This document shows positions 8,273 through 15,829 of a stretch of DNA of 64,000 nt, one piece after another; position 1 is the first letter of the stretch, and each line of letters opens with the position of its first letter. A model generated the notes under the pieces. It ran no database searches. It saw only the letters and a program-made list of their open reading frames with translations, and was not told the DNA's origin. A program made the position numbers and the translations under genes. This stretch comes from Stappia sp. 28M-7 (GTDB lineage: Bacteria > Pseudomonadota > Alphaproteobacteria > Rhizobiales > Stappiaceae): the NCBI RefSeq assembly GCF_014252955.1, contig NZ_JACMIA010000001.1, positions 4,588,001 through 4,652,000 on the forward strand, written 5' to 3'.

Positions 8273-9442
8273 ATGCCGATCATCAACCGCTTCGCCGATC
8301 TCGCCGAGGAGATCACCGAGTGGCGTCGTGACATCCATGCTCATCCGGAGCTGCTTTACGACACGCACCGCACCTCCGAGCTGGTCGCCGACAAGCTGAA
8401 GGCTTTCGGCGTAGACGAAGTGGTGACCGGCATCGGCCGCACGGGCGTGGTCGGCGTCATCAAAGGCAAGTCGAACGGCTCCGGCAAGGTGATCGGCCTG
8501 CGCGCCGACATGGACGCGCTGCCGCTCGACGAGATCACCGGCAAGCCCTACGCCTCCACGGTTCCGGGCAAGATGCACGCCTGCGGCCATGACGGCCACA
8601 CGGCCATGCTGCTGGGCGCCGCCAAGTATCTCTCCGAGACCCGCAACTTCGACGGCACCGTGATTGTCATCTTCCAGCCGGCCGAAGAGGGCGGCGCCGG
8701 CGCCAAGGCGATGGTCGACGACGGCCTGATGGACCGTTTCGGCATCCAGGAAGTCTACGGCATGCACAACATGCCGGGTGAGCCGCTCGGCAGCTTCCAC
8801 ATCCGCCCGGGCGCGATGATGGCCGCCGCCGACCGTATCCAGATCGACATCGAGGGTGTCGGCGGTCACGCGGCCAAGCCGCATGATGCGGTCGATACGC
8901 TGCTGGTCGGCGCCCACATCATCCAGGCCGTGCAGTCGATCGCCAGCCGCAACGTTGATCCGCTGAAGTCGGTCGTCGTGTCGATCACCGCCTTCAACGG
9001 CGGCTTCACCGACAACGTCATCCCGCAGACGGCGCGCCTGCGCGGCACCGTGCGCACGCTCGACGCGGAAGTGCGCGATCTCGCCGAGAAGCGGCTGAAG
9101 GAGATCGTGCCGACCATCGCCTCCGCCTTCGGCGCCAAGGCCGAGGTCAACTATCTGCGCGACTATCCGATCACCATCAACCACGCGGAGCAGACCGAGT
9201 TTGCCGCCGGCATCGCGCGAAAGATCTCGGGCGACGACAATGTGGTGACGGACGTCGCCCCGACCATGGGCGGCGAGGACTTCTCCTTCATGCTGCTGGA
9301 GCGTCCGGGCGCCTTCATTTTCGTCGGCAACGGCAACAGTGCCAGCCTCCACCACCCGGCCTACGACTTCAATGACGAGCTGATCCCGGTGGGCTGCTCC
9401 TACTGGGTCAAGCTGGTCGAGACGGCCATGCCCTCGAACTGA
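8273..9442 (+). CDS. M20 family amidohydrolase (hippurate hydrolase-like)
   Basis: A 389-residue zinc or manganese metallo-amidohydrolase. The metal-site motif MHACGHDGHTAMLLGAA (Cys104, His106) and the catalytic pair in PAEEGGAGAK (Glu138-Glu139) are intact, as is the dimerisation domain with GGHAAKPHDAVD and the C-terminal TMGGEDFSFML. Family members cleave N-acyl or N-benzoyl amino acids. The ATG at 8273 was chosen because the protein then starts like its relatives (DIHAHPELLYDTHRT close to the N-terminus). Transcribed alone or with the TauE gene, from which it is separated by a strong stem-loop. The substrate is not deducible from the sequence. Confidence 0.92.
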   Translation: MPIINRFADLAEEITEWRRDIHAHPELLYDTHRTSELVADKLKAFGVDEVVTGIGRTGVVGVIKGKSNGSGKVIGLRADMDALPLDEITGKPYASTVPGKMHACGHDGHTAMLLGAAKYLSETRNFDGTVIVIFQPAEEGGAGAKAMVDDGLMDRFGIQEVYGMHNMPGEPLGSFHIRPGAMMAAADRIQIDIEGVGGHAAKPHDAVDTLLVGAHIIQAVQSIASRNVDPLKSVVVSITAFNGGFTDNVIPQTARLRGTVRTLDAEVRDLAEKRLKEIVPTIASAFGAKAEVNYLRDYPITINHAEQTEFAAGIARKISGDDNVVTDVAPTMGGEDFSFMLLERPGAFIFVGNGNSASLHHPAYDFNDELIPVGCSYWVKLVETAMPSN

Positions 9443-9450
9443 TGCAAGAC

Positions 9451-9479
9451 CGGATGCGGGAAGCAACCTCCCGCATCCG
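9451..9479 (+). repeat. Intergenic stem-loop after the M20 amidohydrolase gene
   Basis: An 11-base-pair perfect inverted repeat (CGGATGCGGGA and its complement) around a seven-base loop, nine bases after the amidohydrolase stop. It is not followed by a T-run but by a C/T-rich tract, so it is either a weak terminator or an mRNA 3'-end stabiliser. Confidence 0.6.
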
Positions 9480-9505
9480 CCCCTCCCCCTCTTGCGGGTC
9501 TCCCC

Positions 9506-10291
9506 TTGACCGCCGTTCTCGACACGCTCCAGCATCTTGTCTCCGCTCCCGGCATGTCGGCGGCCTCGCAAGTCCTGCTCATCGCCGTCAGCCTCGCGAC
9601 ATCCGCCGTTTCCGCGGCCTTCGGGCTGGGCGGCGGCATGATGCTGATTGCCGTGATGGCGCAGGTCATGCCGATCCCGGCGCTGGTCCCCGTTCACGGC
9701 GTCGTCCAGATGGGCTCCAACGGCGGCCGGACGCTGGTCTTGCTGCCGCATGTCAACTGGATCGCCGCCCTGTGGTACGCGCTCGGCGCGGTGGCCGGCG
9801 CCGCGCTCGGCGGTGCGCTGGCCGTCAACCTCCCGGCAGAGATTGTCCGTCTCGCCCTCGGTCTCTTCATTCTCTGGATCGTCTGGGGCCGCATGCCGCG
9901 CTTCGAGCGCGCGCCGAAGCGGGCCATGGCCGGCGCCGGTTTCATCGCGACCGGCCTCAGCATGGTGTTCGGCGCCACCGGCCCGATCGGAGCGGCTGTG
10001 CTGGCGGCCCTGCGCCTGCCGCGCCAGACCTTCGTCGCCACGCAGGCGGTCACCGCCCTGTCGCTCCACGTATTCAAGATTGCCGTCTTCGGCGTCCTCG
10101 GTTTCGCCTTCGCCCCCTGGACCGGGCTCATCCTGGCGATGATCGCCAGCGGCTTCATCGGCACGCTGATCGGCACGCGCCTGCTTGCGCGCATGTCGGA
10201 AGGCGCATTCCGTTACGGCTTCCGCCTCCTCATGACCGTCCTTGCCGGCGGTCTCGTGCTGCGCGGCCTTGCCGGGTTCCTGCCCGTCTGA
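9506..10291 (+). CDS. TauE/SafE-family membrane permease
   Basis: A probable organosulfonate/sulfite-type exporter with about eight hydrophobic segments. Two internally related halves are visible, the first with AAFGLGGGMMLIAVMAQ and VHGVVQMGSN, the second with GFIATGLSMVFGATGPIGA and QAVTALSLHVFKI, which is the family repeat signature. The frame begins with TTG at 9506 (261 residues) but an ATG at 9554 would give 245 residues; neither has a strong Shine-Dalgarno. The transported compound cannot be read from context, as neighbours are an amidohydrolase and a PLP enzyme. Confidence 0.85.
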   Translation: MTAVLDTLQHLVSAPGMSAASQVLLIAVSLATSAVSAAFGLGGGMMLIAVMAQVMPIPALVPVHGVVQMGSNGGRTLVLLPHVNWIAALWYALGAVAGAALGGALAVNLPAEIVRLALGLFILWIVWGRMPRFERAPKRAMAGAGFIATGLSMVFGATGPIGAAVLAALRLPRQTFVATQAVTALSLHVFKIAVFGVLGFAFAPWTGLILAMIASGFIGTLIGTRLLARMSEGAFRYGFRLLMTVLAGGLVLRGLAGFLPV

Positions 10292-10328
10292 ACCGCAGCC
10301 CCCTTTCACCTCCCTCAAGGAGCCAGCC

Positions 10329-11288
10329 ATGACCGACACGGCAGCAACGCCCCTTCCCGTCACCGCCGCCGATATCGAGGCCGCCGCCGCTCGGATCGCA
10401 GGCAGGGTCCGCCGCACGCCTGTGGTCGACAGCGGCGCGGGCAGCTTCGGCATCGACGCCTCTCTGTCGATGAAACTGGAACTCGTCCAGCACACCGGCT
10501 CCTTCAAGGCGCGCGGCGCCTTCAACACGCTGCTGTCGTCCGACGTGCCTACAGCCGGCGTCGCAGCCGCCTCCGGCGGCAATCACGGCGCTGCGGTTGC
10601 GTATGCGGCACGCGCCCTCGGCCATCAGGCGGATATCTTCGTTCCCGAGACCTCGGCCCCCGCCAAGATCGCGCGCATCCGTTCCGCCGGCGCAAGACTG
10701 CACGTGGCCGGCACGCGCTATGCCGATGCGGCGGAAGCTTGCGCCCGCCACCGGGAAGAAACCGGCGCGATGGACATTCACGCCTATGATGCGCCCGGCA
10801 CCATCGCCGGCCAGGGAACGGTCGCGCTTGAATGGCTGGAACAGGTGCCCGATCTCGACACGGTGCTGATCGCCGTGGGCGGCGGCGGGCTGATTTCCGG
10901 CTGCGCGCTGTGGCTCGCCGGCAAGGTGCGTGTCGTGGCGGTAGAGCCGGAAGGCTCCTGCGCCCTGCACGCTGCACTCAAGGCCGGCGAGCCGGTCGAT
11001 GTGCCGGTCGACAGCCTTGCCGCCGACAGCCTCGGCGCCCGGCGCTGCGGCGACCTGGTGCACACGATTTGCGCCGCCCATGTCGACCAGAGCCTGCTGG
11101 TGACCGACGAGGCCATCCGCAACGCCCAGACGCGGCTTTGGACGGAGCTGCAGGTGGCGGCCGAGCCCGGCGGCGCGACCGCCCTTGCCGCCCTGACCTC
11201 GGGCGTCTACCGCCCGGCTCCGGGCGAACGGGTCGGCGTGCTCGTGTGCGGCGGCAATGTCGCCCTCGACAGTATCGCAACGGCCTGA
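10329..11288 (+). CDS. PLP-dependent threonine/serine dehydratase-like protein
   Basis: A 319-residue fold-type II pyridoxal-phosphate enzyme. Lys60 in SFKARGAF is the expected Schiff-base lysine; [11 protein letters not shown] binds the substrate and GGGGLISG the phosphate. It lacks the C-terminal ACT regulatory domain, so it resembles catabolic threonine/serine dehydratases or serine racemase-like enzymes, not biosynthetic IlvA. The ATG at 10329 follows AAGGAGCCAGCC, a good ribosome-binding site, and is preferred over the open frame reaching back to 10242. Exact substrate is uncertain. Confidence 0.88.
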   Translation: MTDTAATPLPVTAADIEAAAARIAGRVRRTPVVDSGAGSFGIDASLSMKLELVQHTGSFKARGAFNTLLSSDVPTAGVAAASGGNHGAAVAYAARALGHQADIFVPETSAPAKIARIRSAGARLHVAGTRYADAAEACARHREETGAMDIHAYDAPGTIAGQGTVALEWLEQVPDLDTVLIAVGGGGLISGCALWLAGKVRVVAVEPEGSCALHAALKAGEPVDVPVDSLAADSLGARRCGDLVHTICAAHVDQSLLVTDEAIRNAQTRLWTELQVAAEPGGATALAALTSGVYRPAPGERVGVLVCGGNVALDSIATA

Positions 11289-11382
11289 GCCGCATGCTTG
11301 CCAAGCGGCGCGCGACGTTCTAGCAGAAACCGGAAAGATCATCCCTTTCGCCTTCAGGAAAACCCACGAGGAAACGCTTCCA

Positions 11383-12495
11383 ATGACGACCTACAAGCTT
11401 CTGCTCCTGCCCGGCGACGGCATCGGCCCCGAGACCATGGGCGAAGTGAAGAAGGTGCTCGGCTGGTTCAACGCCCGCGGCACCGCCAGCTTCGAGACCG
11501 AGGAAGATCTCGTCGGCGGCTGCGCCTACGACGCGCATGGCAAGGCGATTTCCGACGAGGCGATGGCCCGTGCGATGGCGTCCGATGCGGTGCTGTTCGG
11601 CGCCGTCGGCGGCCCGAAGTGGGACGGCGTGCCCTATGACGTGCGCCCCGAGGCCGGCCTGCTGCGCCTGCGCAAGGACATGGAGCTCTTCGCCAACCTG
11701 CGCCCGGCGATCTGCTATCCGGCGCTGGCCGACGCCTCTTCGCTGAAGCGCGACGTGATCGAAGGCCTCGACATCCTGATCCTGCGCGAGCTGACCGGCG
11801 GCGTCTATTTCGGTGAGCCGAAGGAGATCACCGAGCTCGGCAACGGCCAGAAGCGCGCCGTCGACACCCAGGTCTACGAGACCTACGAGATCGACCGTAT
11901 CGCCCGCGCCGCCTTCGAGCTGGCCCGCACCCGTCGCGGCAAGGTCACCTCGATGGAAAAGCGCAACGTGATGAAGTCCGGCGTGCTCTGGAACGAGGTG
12001 GTGAGCCAGGCCCATGCCGACGGCTACCAGGACGTGGAACTCGAGCACATGCTGGCCGATGCTGGCGGCATGCAGCTGGTGCGCTGGCCGAAGCAGTTCG
12101 ACGTCATCGTCACCGACAACCTGTTCGGCGACATGCTGTCAGACGTCGCGGCGATGCTGACCGGCTCGCTCGGCATGCTGCCTTCGGCCTCGCTCGGCGC
12201 TCCGGACCCGGAGACCGGCAAGCGCAAGGCCCTGTACGAGCCGGTGCACGGCTCGGCGCCGGACATTGCCGGTAAGGGCGCGGCCAACCCGATCGCGATG
12301 ATCGCAAGCTTTGCCATGTGCCTGCGCTACTCCTTCGGCCTCGTCGAGGAAGCGGACCTGCTGGAGAAGGCGATCTCGTCCACGCTGGACAAGGGCCTGC
12401 GTACCCGCGACATCGCCGGCAAGGGCGAGAACACCATCGGCACCTCGGCCATGGGCGATGCCATCGTCGCCGAGCTCGATGCGCTGAGCGCCTGA
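11383..12495 (+). CDS. leuB: 3-isopropylmalate dehydrogenase
   Basis: Third enzyme of leucine synthesis, oxidising and decarboxylating 3-isopropylmalate. The 370-residue length is exactly that of the family. It begins [19 protein letters not shown] and contains [26 protein letters not shown], the metal/substrate region [11 protein letters not shown] and the NAD-binding [17 protein letters not shown]. Start supported by GAGGAAACG upstream. Followed by a strong intrinsic terminator, so it ends its transcription unit. Confidence 0.97.
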   Translation: MTTYKLLLLPGDGIGPETMGEVKKVLGWFNARGTASFETEEDLVGGCAYDAHGKAISDEAMARAMASDAVLFGAVGGPKWDGVPYDVRPEAGLLRLRKDMELFANLRPAICYPALADASSLKRDVIEGLDILILRELTGGVYFGEPKEITELGNGQKRAVDTQVYETYEIDRIARAAFELARTRRGKVTSMEKRNVMKSGVLWNEVVSQAHADGYQDVELEHMLADAGGMQLVRWPKQFDVIVTDNLFGDMLSDVAAMLTGSLGMLPSASLGAPDPETGKRKALYEPVHGSAPDIAGKGAANPIAMIASFAMCLRYSFGLVEEADLLEKAISSTLDKGLRTRDIAGKGENTIGTSAMGDAIVAELDALSA

Positions 12496-12516
12496 CGCAC
12501 CTCGCATACCGCAATG

Positions 12517-12549
12517 AAAAGGGCCGGCCCCGCGGGGCCGGCCCTTTTT
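12517..12549 (+). terminator. Rho-independent terminator of leuB
   Basis: GGGCCGGCCCC and its complement form an 11-base-pair GC-rich stem around a very small GC-containing loop, flanked by AAAA before and TTTTT after, 22 bases after the leuB stop. Being symmetrical it may also terminate the convergent Trm112-like gene. Confidence 0.93.
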
Positions 12550-12582
12550 CGTTTCGGATGATCGCTCGCGATCCGCTCCGGT

Positions 12583-12786
12583 TCAGGCCCCGTCGCTATC
12601 GTCCAGCGGACGCGCCTCGTCCGGCAGCATGATCGGAATGCCGTCGCGGATCGGATAGGCGAGCTTGGCCGCACGCGAGATCAGCTCCTGCTTCTCCGCG
12701 TTGTATTCCAGCGTCGTCTTGGTCAGCGGACAGACCAGCAGCTCCAGGAGCTTGCGGTCGAGTGCATGGGCGGGTTCGCTCGCCAT
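12583..12786 (-). CDS. Trm112-family small protein (UPF0434)
   Basis: A 67-residue protein with [14 protein letters not shown], then [26 protein letters not shown], which is the Trm112/UPF0434 pattern. Only one of the usual zinc-binding cysteines is present, as in many bacterial members. Eukaryotic Trm112 activates several methyltransferases; the bacterial role is not settled. The start at 12786 has GGAGAGAG nine bases upstream; longer frames lack this support. Downstream of the LON-domain gene in the same direction, with a 104-base gap. Confidence 0.88.
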   Translation of the reverse strand: MASEPAHALDRKLLELLVCPLTKTTLEYNAEKQELISRAAKLAYPIRDGIPIMLPDEARPLDDSDGA

Positions 12787-12890
12787 CCCGGTCTCTCTCC
12801 GTTGTCGGGCCCGGGCAGGCCCGGTTCTGAGCCGATTGCTGCCATGACCGGCCGGCCAATGCAACAGGGGCTCTATTGCCGTTGCCGAAC

Positions 12891-13571
12891 CTATTGCAGC
12901 GTAACCCCGCCCTCGTCCCGGCTGCGGCGCGCGAGATCGACCTCGGTCAGGGCGACGAGCGTTTCGGCGCGCGTGCGAAGATCCGGCGCCTCCAGCAGCG
13001 CCTGCTTTTCGGCCGGACCATAAGGGCTCATCATCGCCAGGGCGTTGACCAGGATCTCGGTCGAGGCACGATCGATGCTATCCCAGTCGGCTTCCAGGTC
13101 GTTGGCATCGAGATAGGCCCGCAGCGTCTTCACCAGCCCGTCGCGGTCGACTTCGTCCTCGCCGAGCCCGGTGCCGAAATCCTCGGCAAAGCCGGCCGAA
13201 GCGATGCGCCCGATCCGGTAGGGCGTGAGCGTGGCCAGTTCCTCCTGGAGGCGGAAGCGGGCGATGCCCGTGAGCGTCACCAGATAGCGCCCGTCGCCGG
13301 TCTCCTGCACCGCGATGATGCGGCCGAGACAGCCGATGCCGACGAGCGGGGGAACCGGCTCCTCGGACTTTCCGGAGGCGAAGTCAGGCTGGATCATGCC
13401 GACCACCCGGTCGCTGGACAGCGCCGCGTCGATCATCGCCACATAGCGCGGCTCGAAGATGTTGAGCGGCATCTGCGCCTTGGGCAGCAGCACGGCGCCG
13501 GCGAGCGGAAACAGCGGAACCGTCGCCGGCAGGTCTGAGAAACTGGAATAGGTCGCGTTTCCGGCGCGCAT
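12891..13571 (-). CDS. LON substrate-binding domain protein
   Basis: A 226-residue stand-alone LON N-terminal (substrate-binding) domain without ATPase or protease parts. It shows LPLFP-type [24 protein letters not shown] and later [20 protein letters not shown], the conserved strands of the domain. These single-domain proteins are common next to thioredoxin-TPR genes in alphaproteobacteria; a role in protein quality control is presumed. ATG start at 13571. Confidence 0.9.
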   Translation of the reverse strand: MRAGNATYSSFSDLPATVPLFPLAGAVLLPKAQMPLNIFEPRYVAMIDAALSSDRVVGMIQPDFASGKSEEPVPPLVGIGCLGRIIAVQETGDGRYLVTLTGIARFRLQEELATLTPYRIGRIASAGFAEDFGTGLGEDEVDRDGLVKTLRAYLDANDLEADWDSIDRASTEILVNALAMMSPYGPAEKQALLEAPDLRTRAETLVALTEVDLARRSRDEGGVTLQ

Positions 13572-13720
13572 GTCGGATCACCCGTTGGAAAGCGTTACGG
13601 CGGGCTCCAGCCCGCCTTCTCTCTTCCTATATGGGCGCACAGGCGCCCCGTGGCCAGCCGGGGGCCGCCACGGGATGAAAAAAGCCCGCTGACTCAGGCA
13701 AATGCCCGAGACTGCAAAGA

Positions 13721-14713
13721 TCAGCGGAACAGGACTGCGGAGAGGCGACGACGACCATAGGCAGTCGCCGGGTCCTTGTGGCCCCAGGCCTCGAAGAACT
13801 GCAGCAGCTGCTTGCGAGCGCCGTCTTCGTTCCACTCCCGGTCGCGGCGGACGATCTCGATCAGCTGATCCACTGCCTCCTGGCGCCGCGCAGCGCTGGA
13901 GCCCAGCGCAACGGCCAGATCGAAGCGCGCCTGATGGTCGGACGGATCCTCGGCGATCCGCGCCTCGAGACCGGCGAGATCACCCAGATTGCTCGCCTGC
14001 TCGGCAAGGTCCAGCGCCGCACGGGCGGCGGAAATCGCCGGATCGGCGGCAGCAGCCTCCGGCGCCATGGCCAGAACCTCGCGCGCCTTGTCGAGCGCTT
14101 CGGCGGCGACATAGCACTGGGCAAGGCCGCCGATGGCGGCAGCGCTTTCCGGCTCCATCGACAGGGCGCCGGCGTAAAGCTGGGCAGCCTGCGCCAGATC
14201 GCCAGCCTCGCGTGCGGCCTCGGCCTGCGCCAGCACCTGCTCCAGGTCGCTTGGCCCGACCGGGCCGGCGATCCGCTCGATGAACGCCTTCACCTGGCTT
14301 TCCTGCTGTGCACCCATGAAACCGTCGACCGGCTGGCCGTTCTTGAACGCGATGACCGCCGGGATCGACTGGATGCCGAGCTGGCCGGCGACTTCCGGAT
14401 GGTCGTCGATGTTCATCTTGGCGAGGATCACGGCGCCGCGCGCATCACGCACCGCCTTTTCCAGCACCGGGGTCAGCTGCTTGCACGGACCGCACCATGG
14501 CGCCCAGAAATCAACCAGCACCGGCTGCTTGCGCGAGGCCTCGATGACATCGGTCATGAAGGTCTGGGTGGTGACGTCGCGGATGACATCCGCGGCCGGC
14601 GCACCGCCGGGCGCCGGGCTGGCACCGCCTCCCGGTGCGGGCGGTGTTCCGTAGCCACCACCGCCGAAGGAGCCGCCGAAGCTGCCCCCGACCGAAAAAC
14701 CGTCGTTGCTCAT
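13721..14713 (-). CDS. Thioredoxin-TPR chaperone-like protein (CnoX/YbbN type)
   Basis: A 330-residue protein: a glycine/proline-rich N-terminus (residues 1-40), a thioredoxin domain (about 48-150) with the redox motif WCGPC (Cys74, Cys77), then tetratricopeptide-like helices to the C-terminus. This arrangement matches CnoX/YbbN, which protects unfolded proteins from oxidation and hands them to chaperones. E. coli CnoX lacks the second Cys, whereas this one keeps the full CxxC and so may be a redox-active form, as in Caulobacter. The ATG at 14713 was chosen over a long unsupported upstream frame. Followed by the LON-domain gene 149 bases later. Confidence 0.9.
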   Translation of the reverse strand: MSNDGFSVGGSFGGSFGGGGYGTPPAPGGGASPAPGGAPAADVIRDVTTQTFMTDVIEASRKQPVLVDFWAPWCGPCKQLTPVLEKAVRDARGAVILAKMNIDDHPEVAGQLGIQSIPAVIAFKNGQPVDGFMGAQQESQVKAFIERIAGPVGPSDLEQVLAQAEAAREAGDLAQAAQLYAGALSMEPESAAAIGGLAQCYVAAEALDKAREVLAMAPEAAAADPAISAARAALDLAEQASNLGDLAGLEARIAEDPSDHQARFDLAVALGSSAARRQEAVDQLIEIVRRDREWNEDGARKQLLQFFEAWGHKDPATAYGRRRLSAVLFR

Positions 14714-14861
14714 ACCCTGTCGTCCCTGGTTGCGCGAATGGTCGCCATCGACCTGTCCGCCGCGTGATTCGTCTGGTCGCCCCGCCCTGCCGCCGGATGG
14801 TCCGGCGGAACGAAAGGGCTCCCGCATGTTGCGCCTAACATGGGCGCATCGGCGGCAAAAT

Positions 14862-15377
14862 TCAAACTGCGCCTTGCTGCCCGGACACCGCGATGACCCG
14901 CGGTTCGTGGCCGCACGCGCGCGCGAAAGCCAACAGTCCCTTGCGTGAGATCGTCGTGGTCGCCGTGTTCTCCAGCGGATGGAAGTTGAGCGGCTCGACA
15001 TCCATCATCGCCGCATCGAAGATCGGCGTGACCCTTTGCCCCTCGCGGTCGTTGATCAGGGCGAAAGGCGTGACCGAGCCGGGCAGCACGCCGAGCACCT
15101 CCATCAGGAGATCCGGCTTTCCGAAGGAAACCCTCCCCTGCGCACCGATGAGCTGGTGGATCGACTTCAAGTCGATCTCCGCATCATGCAGAGCGACGAC
15201 CAGAAAGATGCGGCCCTTCTTGTCCTTCAGGAACAGGTTCTTGGTGTGGCCGCCGGGAATTTCGTCGTGGATTTCGGTGGATTCCGCGACCGTGAAAACA
15301 GCCGGATGGTCGCGCGTTGCGACATCCAGACCGAGGTCGGCGAGAAAGGCAAGAAGGTCCTGGCGACTGGCCGGCAT
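14862..15377 (-). CDS. YbaK-type aminoacyl-tRNA deacylase (ProXp-ala-like)
   Basis: A 171-residue protein of the YbaK/ProRS INS superfamily, which clears mischarged tRNA. The start MPASRQDLLAFLADLGL, the segment EIPGGHTKNLFLKDKKGRIF with the conserved catalytic-site lysine, and LEVLPGSVTPFAL-type VLGVLPGSVTPFALIND point to the ProXp-ala (PrdX) subgroup, which hydrolyses Ala-tRNA(Pro). The frame is open upstream for 168 codons, but the ATG at 15377 matches the family start. Substrate assignment is by resemblance. Confidence 0.88.
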   Translation of the reverse strand: MPASRQDLLAFLADLGLDVATRDHPAVFTVAESTEIHDEIPGGHTKNLFLKDKKGRIFLVVALHDAEIDLKSIHQLIGAQGRVSFGKPDLLMEVLGVLPGSVTPFALINDREGQRVTPIFDAAMMDVEPLNFHPLENTATTTISRKGLLAFARACGHEPRVIAVSGQQGAV

Positions 15378-15563
15378 GGGCTCGTATCCTGATCCTGCGA
15401 GCCGGAATTCCGGCGGGAAAGCTCGATTTTCGAGCCTTGCGAACGAAGGCCGTACCGGTCTAGCCGACAGGGCCGCAGGTAGACAAGCCGCAGCGTGTTC
15501 CAGTGCCGGCCACCCCCGGAAATCCACTGTTGATCCACAGGCTGCGGCGCACAAAAAACACTG

Positions 15564-15594
15564 TTGCAATCCGCATCGCCTTGGTTCATATACA
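15564..15594 (+). promoter_or_regulatory. Candidate promoter of tRNA-Gly
   Basis: TTGCAA and TATACA are separated by 19 bases, ending 43 bases before the mature tRNA. Spacing is longer than ideal, so this is a moderate call based on pattern only. Confidence 0.4.
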
Positions 15595-15637
15595 GCCCAC
15601 CTCAGGCGCCGGTCGCGACCGGCCGCCACAAACTGAT

Positions 15638-15712
15638 GCGGGCGTAGCTCAGGGGTAGAGCACAACCTTGCCAAGGTTGGGGTCGTGGGTTCGAATCCCA
15701 TCGCCCGCTCCA
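15638..15712 (+). tRNA. tRNA-Gly (anticodon GCC)
   Basis: Cloverleaf is complete: acceptor GCGGGCG pairs with CGCCCGC, the D-arm contains GCTCAGGGGTAGAGC, the anticodon stem CAACC/GGTTG holds a seven-base loop TTGCCAA with anticodon GCC, and the T-arm carries GGTTCGAATCCC. The CCA end is encoded (positions 15710-15712). GCC reads GGC and GGU glycine codons. Confidence 0.97.
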
Positions 15713-15730
15713 GTTTATCGAGGGTGCAAC

Positions 15731-15754
15731 AAGCCGCGGTTCGCCGCGGCTTTT
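15731..15754 (+). terminator. Terminator of tRNA-Gly
   Basis: AAGCCGCGG and CCGCGGCTT pair around a TTCG tetraloop, followed by a short T-run, 18 bases after the tRNA. Confidence 0.88.
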
Positions 15755-15829
15755 GTCGTTTCAGGACAGCTTTGCCGCCTCCGGTCTTCTGGCAGACTTG
15801 CGAAACACCCTGCCCGACCGCCCTCCCTC

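Noticed and set aside
15638-15712. tRNA-Gly as an integration site of a mobile element
   Set aside because: No integrase lies beside it, the neighbours are ordinary chromosomal genes, and I saw no duplicated tRNA 3' end nearby. The XerD-like gene at 58 kb is a housekeeping recombinase in its normal place.
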